A stretch of 64,000 nt of DNA from Streptomyces sp. NBC_00464 (GCF_036013915.1 NZ_CP107899.1:248001-312000), one strand, 5' to 3'; shown: positions 25,540 through 33,824, numbered from the stretch's first letter. Translations and numbers: made by a program. Notes: a model not told the origin generated them from the letters alone.

Positions 25540-26754
25540 ATGCCGAAAGTCATTTCACCCATGGACACGGGGGATCCGCTGGGACCGCTTCCCCAGGAGT
25601 TCGCCGCGATTATGCGTCCCGAACTGCCCAGCCTCATCAAGGAGATCGGCGTCGAGGTCACCCGGGCCTATCCGGAATATGCGCGCCTGCTCAGCGGGCC
25701 CAACGGCCAGGCCATTCGGGTCGGCGTGGAACAGAGCCTCTCCGCATTCGTGGACCTGGTCGCCGAACCCTCCACATCGACATCGCTGCGCGACGACATG
25801 TGCCGTCGATTCGGACGATTCGAGGCATACGAGGGCCGCACCATGGAAACGCTTCAGGGGGCCTACAGGCTCGGCGCCCGCGTCGCGTTACGACGGGCCA
25901 AGAAGGTCGGCCGCAGCTACCACTTCTCGCCAACCCTGATGCTCAGTTTCGCCGATGCGCTCTTCGCCTATATCGACGAGCTCGAATCACTCTCCCGCGA
26001 GGGCTTCCTGGAGGTGCAGTCCCAGACCGGCGAACAGAGCGAGGCCATGCGCCGGCGGCTGCTCCACCTGATCCTGGCCGGGCGCCCCGTACCCAGTTCC
26101 GCCATTGCCGAGCTGTGCGAGCAGACCGGGTGGGCGCTGCCCGAGGAGGTCACCCTGGTCGCAGCCCGCGCTCCCGCACGGCTCGACCGGGCCGGTGCCG
26201 ACCACGACATCCTGGTCGATCTCAGCGACCCCCAGCCGCATCTACTCATCCCGGGGCCGCTCGACGACGCACGAAGAACCATGCTGGACCAGGCACTTCT
26301 GGGCACCCGTGCGGCGATCGGGCTGACCGTCCCCACCGCTCTGGCCTCGGACTCGATCCGCTGGGCCAGGAGGACCCTCGAACTCGTCGACGCGGGCGTC
26401 ATCGACGACGCGCCGTTCATCCACTGCGGGGACCACCTCATCACCCTGTGGCTGCTCTCCGATCCGGCCCTCCTGGACCAGCTCGCGCAGCGGGAGCTCG
26501 CACCCATCGCCGGTATCAGCACCACCCGACGGGAGCGGCTGATCGAGACCCTGCGCATCTGGCTCGACACCCGTGGCACCGCTGCCCACATGGGCGAGCT
26601 GCTGGATGTACACCCGCAGACCGTCCGCTACCGCATGCGCAACCTCGAATCCATCTTCGGTGAGCAACTCATCGATCCCGAGAGCAGGTTCTCCACCGAG
26701 GCGGTTCTGCGGGCTCTCCAGTTGCAGGCCCGCAACGAGGAGACCTCCCCGTAG
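25540..26754 (+). CDS. PucR/CdaR-type helix-turn-helix regulator with a TTA codon
   Basis: 404 residues from the ATG at 25540, with AAGGGGA about 7 bases upstream; the frame is open further upstream but reads through intergenic sequence. The N-terminal two-thirds resembles the helical and GGDEF-like sensory region of PucR/CdaR proteins. The C-terminal HTH_30 domain (about 345-404) contains MGELLDVHPQTVRYRMRNLE, the recognition-helix region diagnostic for the family. It is probably cytoplasmic and may control the divergent secreted genes or the downstream SCP2/acyl-CoA dehydrogenase genes. Codon 117 is TTA, so its translation should depend on bldA. Ligand unknown. Confidence 0.85.
   Translation: MPKVISPMDTGDPLGPLPQEFAAIMRPELPSLIKEIGVEVTRAYPEYARLLSGPNGQAIRVGVEQSLSAFVDLVAEPSTSTSLRDDMCRRFGRFEAYEGRTMETLQGAYRLGARVALRRAKKVGRSYHFSPTLMLSFADALFAYIDELESLSREGFLEVQSQTGEQSEAMRRRLLHLILAGRPVPSSAIAELCEQTGWALPEEVTLVAARAPARLDRAGADHDILVDLSDPQPHLLIPGPLDDARRTMLDQALLGTRAAIGLTVPTALASDSIRWARRTLELVDAGVIDDAPFIHCGDHLITLWLLSDPALLDQLAQRELAPIAGISTTRRERLIETLRIWLDTRGTAAHMGELLDVHPQTVRYRMRNLESIFGEQLIDPESRFSTEAVLRALQLQARNEETSP
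25888..25890 (+). promoter_or_regulatory. TTA leucine codon (bldA-dependent) in the PucR-type regulator gene
   Basis: Codon 117 of the regulator is TTA within Val-Ala-Leu-Arg-Arg (GTC GCG TTA CGA CGG). TTA codons are rare in Streptomyces and make translation wait for the BldA tRNA. In a regulator this would delay the whole target set. Confidence 0.9.
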
Positions 26755-26806
26755 TCCGCCCACAGAACGGCTTCCGGCCGGATCACGGCCTTCACTGCGC
26801 GTCAAC

Positions 26807-26820
26807 TTACTTACGAGTAA
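26807..26820. promoter_or_regulatory. TTACT-N4-AGTAA palindrome, copy 1
   Basis: TTACTTACGAGTAA is a perfect 5-4-5 inverted repeat between the PucR-type gene and the 87-residue gene. The same consensus occurs twice in front of the SCP2 gene. The form suits a TetR- or GntR-type dimer. The cognate regulator is not in an obvious place. Confidence 0.6.
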
Positions 26821-26973
26821 AGGGAAATACCCGGTCACTCCCAAACGGTTGCCACACGGAGACGTTCTCAACGAGAAACCTGGAACTGCGTCCCGTACAT
26901 ATGGAGGAGTCGGCCGCCCACCCGGCGGCCGCGACGCCCGACCTCCTGGCCACCATTCGAGAGGGAACCCCCC

Positions 26974-27237
26974 ATGACCGCCTCGCACCTGCTCGTCCCC
27001 GTACCGATCCCGGACCGCATCGCGGCACTGATCGGCTCCTGCATCCCGGCGCACATCCTGGAGGCGGAGTTCGACGCGGAATGCGCCGCGCGCGAGGTCC
27101 GCAGCTTCCGCGGTCCGCGGCTCGACATCGAGGACCAGGCCGACCGGGAGCAGGCCCTCTCCGAGCTGGCCCGCGCCAACAAGGTGCTCGCCGCCCACCA
27201 TCCCCAGCTGGCGGTGCACCCCGGCAGTTCCTGGTGA
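26974..27237 (+). CDS. Small protein of unknown function (87 residues)
   Basis: The ATG at 26974 follows GAGAGGGA, and an 8-base-pair hairpin begins 12 bases after the stop, which together support a real gene. The product has no signal peptide or membrane helix. It is mixed in charge with an acidic middle (EAEFDAECAAREV) and contains two Cys. It is flanked on both sides by TTACT-N4-AGTAA palindromes, so it may be co-regulated with the SCP2 and acyl-CoA dehydrogenase genes. I recognise no family. Confidence 0.55.
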   Translation: MTASHLLVPVPIPDRIAALIGSCIPAHILEAEFDAECAAREVRSFRGPRLDIEDQADREQALSELARANKVLAAHHPQLAVHPGSSW

Positions 27238-27248
27238 CTCCCCCGCCG

Positions 27249-27269
27249 CGCCTCCGTCTTGCGGAGGCG
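27249..27269 (+). terminator. Hairpin after the 87-residue gene
   Basis: An 8-base-pair stem (27249-27256 with 27262-27269) and a 5-base loop lie 12 bases after the stop. It precedes the paired palindromes, so the SCP2 operon probably has its own promoter. Confidence 0.5.
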
Positions 27270-27285
27270 GCCCCATGCCCTTACC

Positions 27286-27315
27286 TTACTCGGAAGTAAG
27301 TTTACTCCAGAGTAA
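27286..27315. promoter_or_regulatory. Paired TTACT-N4-AGTAA operators in front of the SCP2 gene
   Basis: Two perfect palindromes, TTACTCGGAAGTAA (27286-27299) and TTACTCCAGAGTAA (27302-27315), have centres 16 bases apart. The second runs into the AAGGA ribosome binding site of the GTG at 27325. A bound dimer there would block initiation or translation, so repression is the likely mode. Confidence 0.7.
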
Positions 27316-27324
27316 GGAACTGGC

Positions 27325-27798
27325 GTGGCTGACAACAGCAGCGGCAACCTCACCGACGAACTGACCGCACTCGACTTCGCGGCCGTCTCCCCGCAGGAGT
27401 TCGCACGGATCGTGAAGGGCCTGTCCGCCAAGCAGCTCGGCGAGGTCATGCACGGCGAACTGCGCACCCGGGTGCTCGGCGAGGTGTTCGGCCGGATGAA
27501 GCAGCAGTTCCGCCCGGACGCGGCGGGACAGCTCAAGGCGCTGATCCGCTGGAAGATCACCGGTGACACCGACGAGGTGTACGAGACCGCGATCGCGGAC
27601 GGCGCCTGCACCGTCAGCGCAGGCCGCTCCGACGCCGAGCCGCGCACGACGCTGGTGATGGCCGACGCGGAGTTCCTCAAACTGGTCTCCGGCAACGGCA
27701 ATCCCGTGACGATGTTCATGATGCGCAAGCTGAAGGTGGCCGGCGATGTCGGCCTCGCCTCGGGCCTCACCCGCTACTTCGACATCCCGAAGGCCTGA
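27325..27798 (+). CDS. SCP2 sterol-carrier-like lipid-binding protein
   Basis: 157 residues from a GTG preceded by AAGGA. Residues about 25-150 fit the SCP-2 sterol transfer fold: FGRMKQQFRPDAAG, then IRWKITG and the TLVMADAEFLKLVSG block followed by MFMMRKLKVAGD near the end. Members bind fatty acyl-CoA or sterols in the cytoplasm and hand them to enzymes. It is followed after 5 bases by an acyl-CoA dehydrogenase, so the pair is an operon for handling acyl or sterol substrates. The two operator palindromes immediately upstream suggest lipid-responsive repression. Confidence 0.85.
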   Translation: MADNSSGNLTDELTALDFAAVSPQEFARIVKGLSAKQLGEVMHGELRTRVLGEVFGRMKQQFRPDAAGQLKALIRWKITGDTDEVYETAIADGACTVSAGRSDAEPRTTLVMADAEFLKLVSGNGNPVTMFMMRKLKVAGDVGLASGLTRYFDIPKA

Positions 27799-27803
27799 GG
27801 CGG

Positions 27804-29018
27804 ATGAGCTACTTCTCCCTCGCCCTCACCGAGGAACAGCAGGACCTGCGCAACTGGGTGCACGGCTTCGCCGCCCAGGTGGTGCGCCCGGCGGCCGCCG
27901 AATGGGACGCCCGCGAGGAGACGCCCTGGCCCGTCATCCAGGAAGCGGCCCGGATCGGTCTGTACGGATTCGAGTCCCTGGCCGACATGTACGGCGACCC
28001 GACAGGGCTCTCCCTCCAGATAGCCAACGAGGAACTGTTCTGGGGCGACGCCGGAATCGGCATGGCGCTCTTCGGCACCTCCCTCGCCGTCGCCGGAATC
28101 TTCGCCTCCGGCACCCCGGACCAGCTCGCCGAGTGGGTGCCCCAGTGTTACGGCGACGAGGACGACCCGAAGGTGGCGGCGTTCTGCGTCTCCGAACCAC
28201 AGGCCGGCTCCGACGTCTCCGCGATGGCCACGAAGGCGCGTTACGACGAGGCCAAGGACGAGTGGGTGCTCTCCGGCCAGAAGGCGTGGATCACCAACGG
28301 CGGGATCGCCGAGATCCATGTGGTCGTCGCCTCGGTCGACCCGTCGCTCGGCGCGCGCGGACAGGCCGCGTTCATCGTGCCGCCCGCCACGAGGGGTCTT
28401 GAAGCGAGCCGCACCATCAAGAAGCTCGGGCTGCGCGCGTCTCACACGGCGGATGTCTTCCTCGACGACGTACGGGTACCGGGCCACTGCCTGCTCGGCG
28501 GAAAGGAGAAGCTGGACGCCCGGCTGGCCCGTGCCCGCGAGGGCGGCAACGCCAAGGGGCAGGCGGCGATGGCGACCTTCGAGGTCAGCCGCCCGACCGT
28601 CGGCGCCCAGGCCCTGGGCATCGCGCGCGCGGCGTACGAGTACGCGCTGGAGTACGCCGGACAGCGCGAGGCGTTCGGCCGGCCCATCATCGAGAACCAG
28701 TCGATCGCGTTCGCGCTGGCCGACATCCGTACCGAGATCGAGTCCGTACGGCTGCTGATCTGGCAGGCCGCGTGGATGGCCCGCAACGACCGGACCTTCG
28801 ACGCGGGCCAGGGCTCCATGTCCAAGCTGCGCGCGGGTGAACTCGCGGTGTCCGCGACGGAGAAGGCCGTCCAGATCCTCGGGGGCGCCGGGTACAGCCG
28901 GGAGCATCCGGTGGAGCGGATGTACCGCGACGCCAAGATCTACACGATCTTCGAGGGGACCAGCGAGATCCAGCGCCTGGTCATCGCGCGGGCGATCTCG
29001 GGACGCCACATCCGCTGA
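27804..29018 (+). CDS. Acyl-CoA dehydrogenase
   Basis: 404 residues, full length for the family. The N-terminal helical domain begins FSLALTEEQQDLR. The FAD/substrate region has FCVSEPQAGSD and WITNGG. The C-terminal domain has QREAFGRPI and the end motif YTIFEGTSEIQR, with the expected catalytic-base Glu at about 384. It oxidises an acyl-CoA to the trans-2-enoyl-CoA using FAD and an electron-transfer flavoprotein. The chain or ring specificity cannot be read. It is coupled to the SCP2 gene. No thiolase or hydratase is nearby, so it is not a complete beta-oxidation set. Confidence 0.93.
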   Translation: MSYFSLALTEEQQDLRNWVHGFAAQVVRPAAAEWDAREETPWPVIQEAARIGLYGFESLADMYGDPTGLSLQIANEELFWGDAGIGMALFGTSLAVAGIFASGTPDQLAEWVPQCYGDEDDPKVAAFCVSEPQAGSDVSAMATKARYDEAKDEWVLSGQKAWITNGGIAEIHVVVASVDPSLGARGQAAFIVPPATRGLEASRTIKKLGLRASHTADVFLDDVRVPGHCLLGGKEKLDARLARAREGGNAKGQAAMATFEVSRPTVGAQALGIARAAYEYALEYAGQREAFGRPIIENQSIAFALADIRTEIESVRLLIWQAAWMARNDRTFDAGQGSMSKLRAGELAVSATEKAVQILGGAGYSREHPVERMYRDAKIYTIFEGTSEIQRLVIARAISGRHIR

Positions 29019-29057
29019 CACGAAGTCAGGGCCCGACGACCGGACGCCGGCGCGAGG

Positions 29058-30314
29058 TCAGAGCCCGGCAACAGGCGTGAACCGCACCGGCAGCGACTGC
29101 GGGCCACGCGTGAAGACGCCCTGCTCGGACGGGGTGAACCCGTCCGCGAGCCGTACGTCCGGCATCGCGTCGAGCAGCATGTTCACCCCCGTCTGCACCT
29201 CGGCCCTGGCCAGCAGCGCGCCGACGCAGAAGTGCCGGCCGAGGGCGAACGCCAGATGGTCGGCGGCTGCGGAGAACGCCGTGGTGCTGGTCAGGTCGGT
29301 GCGGAAGATGTCGAAGCGGTCGGGGTCGCGGTACCGGGACGCGTCCCGGTTGGCCGAGCCGATCAGACAGGTGACGGTCGATCCCGCGGGCACCCGGCCG
29401 CCGCCGAGCTCCACATCCGTGGCCGTCTGTCGCATGATCATGTGCACGGGCGGAGTGAGGCGCAGCGTCTCGGCGAAGGCCCGGTCGATGAGGGTGCGGT
29501 CCTCCCGTACGGCGGCGAGCTGCTCGGGGTGGGTGAGCAGGTTGGCGAAGATCGAGGCGATGGCCTTGTCGGTGGTCTCGCCGCCGGCGGCGAGCAGCAG
29601 GCTGCAGAAGGCCTTGATGTCCTCGTCGCTCATCCGGACGCCGTCGACCTCGGCCGCACAGAGCGCGGAGAGCAGGTCTTCGCCGGGCGCCTTCCGCCGC
29701 TCCTGGATGACCGGGATCATGTACTCGGCGAATTCCTGCCGGGTCCGGTCACCGGCCGCCGCCACCTCCGGGTCGCCCGCAAGGTTGCCGAGGAAGGCGA
29801 TGACGCTGGTGTACCAGCCGTGGAAGCGGTCGTGGTCCGCCTTGTCCAGGCCGAGCATGTCGGCGATGACGAGGACGGGGAAGCGGGTCGCGAACGCGTC
29901 GACGAGGTCGGCCTCACCGGTGTGCCGGAAGGTGTCGATCAGCTCCCGAGCGTTGCGCTCGATGACCGGGAGGAATTTCTCCTGGAGGTCCGTGCCCCGG
30001 AAGGCCGGGGCGACGAGGGCCCGGCGTACGGCGTGCTCGCGTCCGCTGAGCTGGAGGATGGTCCTGCCGTGGACGGGCTCGATCTGCCAGTCGTAGTTGT
30101 CGGTGGTGAACTCCCCGGCCTTGTCCTTGAAGACCCGCTCGACGTCCTCGTACCGGGAGACGACGTAACTGTTCGTGGCCTCGTGCAGGATCAGCGGATG
30201 GCTCTCACGCATGATCCGGTAGGCCCCGTAGGGATCGGCGGCGAAGGCGGGCGAGAGAATGTCGGGTACGGGCGGTGCTTGCGAGGCGAGTGACTCTTGT
30301 GGGGCAGACGTCAT
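29058..30314 (-). CDS. Cytochrome P450
   Basis: 418 residues with all the usual landmarks: I-helix AAGGETT (about 242-248; Gly-Glu-Thr-Thr in place of the common Gly-x-Asp/Glu-Thr), K-helix ETLR (282-285) and heme loop FALGRHFCVG with Cys363. It is a soluble class I bacterial enzyme needing a ferredoxin and reductase, neither of which is adjacent. GGAG lies 4 bases before the ATG. It converges on the acyl-CoA dehydrogenase gene and is divergent from an ATP-grasp-like gene. Its substrate is unknown; a lipid or sterol would suit the neighbourhood but is only a guess. Confidence 0.92.
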   Translation of the reverse strand: MTSAPQESLASQAPPVPDILSPAFAADPYGAYRIMRESHPLILHEATNSYVVSRYEDVERVFKDKAGEFTTDNYDWQIEPVHGRTILQLSGREHAVRRALVAPAFRGTDLQEKFLPVIERNARELIDTFRHTGEADLVDAFATRFPVLVIADMLGLDKADHDRFHGWYTSVIAFLGNLAGDPEVAAAGDRTRQEFAEYMIPVIQERRKAPGEDLLSALCAAEVDGVRMSDEDIKAFCSLLLAAGGETTDKAIASIFANLLTHPEQLAAVREDRTLIDRAFAETLRLTPPVHMIMRQTATDVELGGGRVPAGSTVTCLIGSANRDASRYRDPDRFDIFRTDLTSTTAFSAAADHLAFALGRHFCVGALLARAEVQTGVNMLLDAMPDVRLADGFTPSEQGVFTRGPQSLPVRFTPVAGL

Positions 30315-30392
30315 GACGCTCCAGGGTCGTTGACGGGCAACGCCGCCAAGGTTATTGACCTACCGTCCGCTCTGAAACCCCCTGGGGGAACC

Positions 30393-31220
30393 ATGCCCGC
30401 CGGCCTCCGCCCGTCCGTTCTCTTCGTCACCGATCTCGCCTACGAGGCGCGCGGGCGCCGCTACTGCGACGAGGACATCCACCTGACGTCGCGGCTGCGC
30501 GAGGACTTCGACGTCGCTCTCTGTCACCCCCGCGACGCCGCCGCGCTGCTGGAGGGCTTCGACGCCGTCGTCGTACGCAACAGCGGTCCGGTGCTGCACT
30601 ACCAGGACGCGTACGACGCGTTCTGCGCGCGGGCCCGGGAGCTGGGCACGCGGGTCTACAACCCGCTGACCGGCCGGGGTGACATGGCGGGCAAGCAGTA
30701 CCTCGTCGATCTGAGCCGGGCCGGATATCCCGTGATCCCGACCGTGGACCGGGCGGCGGATCTGGGGCTGCTGCCCGAGGCCGAGGGCTACGTCATCAAG
30801 CCGAAGCTGGGCGCGGACTCGGTCGGGCTGCAGTTCGTACGTACCCCGGCACTGCCTCCCGAGGCGGACGGCACGCAGTTGGTCCAGCCGCGGATCGACT
30901 TCCGCTACGAGGTGTCCTTCTACTTCGTCGACCACGACTTCCAGTACGCGCTGAACGCGCCGCACCCGGAGCAGCGGTGGGTGCTGGAGCCGTACGAGGC
31001 GAGCGCGGCGGATCTGGCGTTCGCGCGCGCGTTCGTCGACTGGAACGCCCTGGACCACGGCATCCAGCGGGTCGACGCGTGCCGGACGGAGGCGGGTGAG
31101 CTGCTGCTCGTCGAGCTGGAGGACCTCAATCCGTATCTCTCGCTGGACCGGGTGGCGCCGCCGGTGCGGGAGGTGTTCGTCGCGCGGATGAAGGCGTCGC
31201 TGAAGGATCTGCTGGGCTGA
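30393..31220 (+). CDS. ATP-grasp-like protein
   Basis: 275 residues from the ATG at 30393, preceded by GGGGGA. The N-terminal part (about 1-100) looks like a pre-ATP-grasp Rossmann-type domain (SVLFVTDLAYE, VVVRNSGPVLHY). The central part has the YVIKPKLGADSVGLQFV motif expected of the ATP-grasp nucleotide-binding loop. The end has VELEDLNPYLSLD, resembling the metal-binding E-x-N segment. It resembles glutathione-synthetase-like ligases that join a carboxylate to an amine or thiol using ATP. Substrates are unknown and no biosynthetic partner is adjacent. Confidence 0.65.
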   Translation: MPAGLRPSVLFVTDLAYEARGRRYCDEDIHLTSRLREDFDVALCHPRDAAALLEGFDAVVVRNSGPVLHYQDAYDAFCARARELGTRVYNPLTGRGDMAGKQYLVDLSRAGYPVIPTVDRAADLGLLPEAEGYVIKPKLGADSVGLQFVRTPALPPEADGTQLVQPRIDFRYEVSFYFVDHDFQYALNAPHPEQRWVLEPYEASAADLAFARAFVDWNALDHGIQRVDACRTEAGELLLVELEDLNPYLSLDRVAPPVREVFVARMKASLKDLLG

Positions 31221-31275
31221 CACGTCCGGCCGCCCCCCGCATGCGGGTGACAGGGGGCGGTGTGAGGGTGCAAAG

Positions 31276-33348
31276 GTGACCACTGCCAGCGAGACCGCCC
31301 CCGCCGCGCAGGCCCCCGGCGCACCGCCCCTGCTCGATCCGCGCCGCCGGAACATCGTCTTCGCGACGATCGTCCTGGGCATTCTGCTGGCGGCCCTGGA
31401 CCAGACGATCGTGGGCACCGCGCTGCCCACGATCGTCTCGGACCTCGGGGGCGCCGCCCATATGTCGTGGGTGGTGACCGCGTATCTCCTGGCGGAGACC
31501 GTGGCGACGGTCCTGGTCGGCAAGTTCGGCGACCTGTTCGGCCGGAAGATCGTCTTCCAGCTCTCGGCGATCATCTTCATCACCGGTTCGTTCCTCTGCG
31601 GGCTCGCGACCAACATGACGCTGCTGATCGTGTGGCGCGGTCTGCAGGGCATCGGCGCGGGCGGTCTGATGGTCACGTCGATGGCGCTGATCGCCGATGT
31701 GATCCCGCTGCGCGACCGCGGCAAGTACCAGGGTGCGATCGGTGCCGTCTTCGGCGTCTCGACCGTCATCGGGCCGCTGCTGGGCGGCCTCTTCACCGAC
31801 CATCTGACGTGGCGCTGGGCGTTCTACGTCAACGTCCCGATCGCGATCGTGGTGGTCATCGCGGCGGCCCGCACCATTCCGTCCGTGAAGGCGGCGGGAC
31901 GTCCGGTGATCGACTATCTGGGCATCACGATGGTCACGGTCGGGGCGAGCTCGCTGATCCTGGCGACGAGCTGGGGCGGCAACGAGTACGCCTGGGGCTC
32001 CCCCGTCATCATCGGCCTGTTCGTCCTCGGCCTGGTCGCCCTGGCCGCGTTCTGCTTCGTCGAGTTCCGGGCGAAGGAACCGATGCTGCCGATGCGGCTG
32101 TTCAACAATCCGGTCTTCACGGTCTGCTCGATCCTCAGCTTCATCGTGGGCTTCGCGATGCTCGGCGCGATGATCTATCTGCCGACCTATCTGCAGTACG
32201 TGGACGGGGACTCGGCGACGCTCTCGGGGGTCCGGACGCTGCCGATGGTCATCGGTCTGCTGGCCGCCTCGATCTTCAGCGGCAACGTGGTCAGCAAGAC
32301 CGGCCGCTACCGGATCTTCCCCATCGTGGGCTCCCTCGTCATGGCGGTCGGACTGTTCCTGCTCTCCCGGATGGGTCCGGACAGCGGGGTGTGGCTGGAG
32401 TCGCTGTACATGCTGGTGCTCGGGCTCGGCATCGGGCTGTGCATGCAGGTGCTGACGATCGCGGTGCAGAACACCGTCGACTACGCGGACCTGGGCACGG
32501 CGACGTCGGGCGTGACGTTCTTCCGTACGCTCGGCAGTTCCTTCGGTACGGCGGTCTTCGGGACCATCTACGCCAACTCGCTCGGCCCGAACCTCAAGGA
32601 CGGGGTCGCGGAAGCGGTCCGGGCGGGCGGAGATCCGGCGGTCGTGGCGAAGGCCTCGCAGAGCCCGGAAGGGCTGCACTCCCTCCCCGACGCCCAGTCG
32701 GCGCCTCTCGCCCAGGCATACGCCGACACCCTGCACACGGTGTTCCTGTGGACGGTGCCGGTCGCGGTGCTCGGCTTCGTCGTGGCGCTGTTCCTGAAGC
32801 AGGTGAAGCTGCGGGACACAGCGCGGGCCGGCTCGACCGACATGGGCGAGGGGTTCGCGTCGCCGAGCACCGGGGATTCCGCCCGGCTGCTGGAGTTCTC
32901 GGTGGCCAAGGTCCTGCGGCGGGTGGACCCGGACACGGCCCGGCGGATCGTGGCCTCGTCCGACACCCGGCTCGACATGGCGGGGGCCTGGGCGGTGATG
33001 CAGGTCGAGCTGTTCACCCGGATGGTCGGCCATGCGGGGCTCCGGCTGATCGCGGCCCGGCACCGGATTCCGCCGGAGGTCCTGGTGCCCGTCTTCGACC
33101 GGATGATCGAGGAGGGCTACCTCACCGGGGACGGCCATCTGTTCACACACACCGAGGCGGGCAGCCGGGAGGCCAGGACCATCAACGACGCGTGGTCCCA
33201 CTGGCTCACCGAGCAGTTGGGCGACCAGGGTGCGCAGGCGGACGACGCCCGGCTGCGCGCCGCGGTCGACGTGATCGCCAAACGGCTGCTGGCGGAGGAC
33301 CTCACGCAGGAGCTCTCGCCGGTGGCCCCGGCGGGCGCACCGGTCTGA
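31276..33348 (+). CDS. DHA2-family MFS multidrug exporter with C-terminal winged-helix-like extension
   Basis: 690 residues from a GTG at 31276. Residues about 25-515 form a 14-helix EmrB/QacA-type transporter; ALDQTIVGTALPTI in helix 1 and GAVFGVSTVIGPLLGG in helix 5 (antiporter motif C) are diagnostic. It exports hydrophobic compounds using the proton gradient. About 175 further residues follow on the cytoplasmic side, including LVPVFDRMIEEGYLTGDGHLFTHTEAG, which looks like the wing of a MarR-like winged-helix domain. Long C-terminal extensions are known in Streptomyces members of this family. Whether this one binds DNA or regulates transport is not known. Confidence 0.88.
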   Translation: MTTASETAPAAQAPGAPPLLDPRRRNIVFATIVLGILLAALDQTIVGTALPTIVSDLGGAAHMSWVVTAYLLAETVATVLVGKFGDLFGRKIVFQLSAIIFITGSFLCGLATNMTLLIVWRGLQGIGAGGLMVTSMALIADVIPLRDRGKYQGAIGAVFGVSTVIGPLLGGLFTDHLTWRWAFYVNVPIAIVVVIAAARTIPSVKAAGRPVIDYLGITMVTVGASSLILATSWGGNEYAWGSPVIIGLFVLGLVALAAFCFVEFRAKEPMLPMRLFNNPVFTVCSILSFIVGFAMLGAMIYLPTYLQYVDGDSATLSGVRTLPMVIGLLAASIFSGNVVSKTGRYRIFPIVGSLVMAVGLFLLSRMGPDSGVWLESLYMLVLGLGIGLCMQVLTIAVQNTVDYADLGTATSGVTFFRTLGSSFGTAVFGTIYANSLGPNLKDGVAEAVRAGGDPAVVAKASQSPEGLHSLPDAQSAPLAQAYADTLHTVFLWTVPVAVLGFVVALFLKQVKLRDTARAGSTDMGEGFASPSTGDSARLLEFSVAKVLRRVDPDTARRIVASSDTRLDMAGAWAVMQVELFTRMVGHAGLRLIAARHRIPPEVLVPVFDRMIEEGYLTGDGHLFTHTEAGSREARTINDAWSHWLTEQLGDQGAQADDARLRAAVDVIAKRLLAEDLTQELSPVAPAGAPV

Positions 33349-33368
33349 CGTCGGTCCGGGTTCGCGCG

Positions 33369-33809
33369 TCAGTCGGCGAAGACGGCCGACTCGTAGACCC
33401 AGGCGCCCTCGTGCCGGACGAAGCGGCTCTTCTCGTGCAGCGAATCGCGGTGGCCGGCGGCCGTGTAGTGCGCCCGGAAGGTGACCGTGCCCGTGGTGTG
33501 GAAGGCGCTGCCCTCCGTCGTCTCCAGGATCTCCAGGCCCTGCCAGCGCTGCCCGGGATCGAGTTCGAGGACGTCGGGGCGGTGGTCCGGGTGCCAGGTG
33601 CGCAGCAGGTACGCGACGTCCCGGACGACGAAGGCGGCGTACCGCGAGCGCATCAGCGCCTCGCACGTCGGCGCCGGTGCCCCGGCGTGGAACCGCCCGC
33701 AGCACTCACCGTAGGTGGCGGGCAGCCCGCACGGGCACGGCAGGGCGGCCGTGACCTGAAAGGCGGGGGCGGCGGAGGGCCGTCGGGGGCGTGAGGTGCG
33801 TCGGGACAT
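33369..33809 (-). CDS. YchJ family protein (UPF0225)
   Basis: 146 residues with the N-terminal SEC-C-like metal site CPCGLPATYGECCGRFH (Cys 25, 27, 36, 37 and His 41) and the YchJ core with LMRSRYAAFV, YLLRTWHP and FRAHYTAAG. YchJ proteins bind zinc and have an NTF2-like fold; their role is not established. It stands alone, convergent with the MFS gene 20 bases away. Confidence 0.88.
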   Translation of the reverse strand: MSRRTSRPRRPSAAPAFQVTAALPCPCGLPATYGECCGRFHAGAPAPTCEALMRSRYAAFVVRDVAYLLRTWHPDHRPDVLELDPGQRWQGLEILETTEGSAFHTTGTVTFRAHYTAAGHRDSLHEKSRFVRHEGAWVYESAVFAD

Positions 33810-33824
33810 GGGTCCATTGTGGCC

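Noticed and set aside
29058..30314. First P450 as a second EXXR-less enzyme
   Set aside because: It has a normal ETLR K-helix and standard heme loop; only the conservon-linked P450 lacks the motif.
31126..33705. 859-codon open frame on the minus strand opposite the MFS gene
   Set aside because: Its composition is extremely rich in Arg, Asp, His and Gln, with no domain. It is antisense to a well-defined transporter and part of an ATP-grasp gene.
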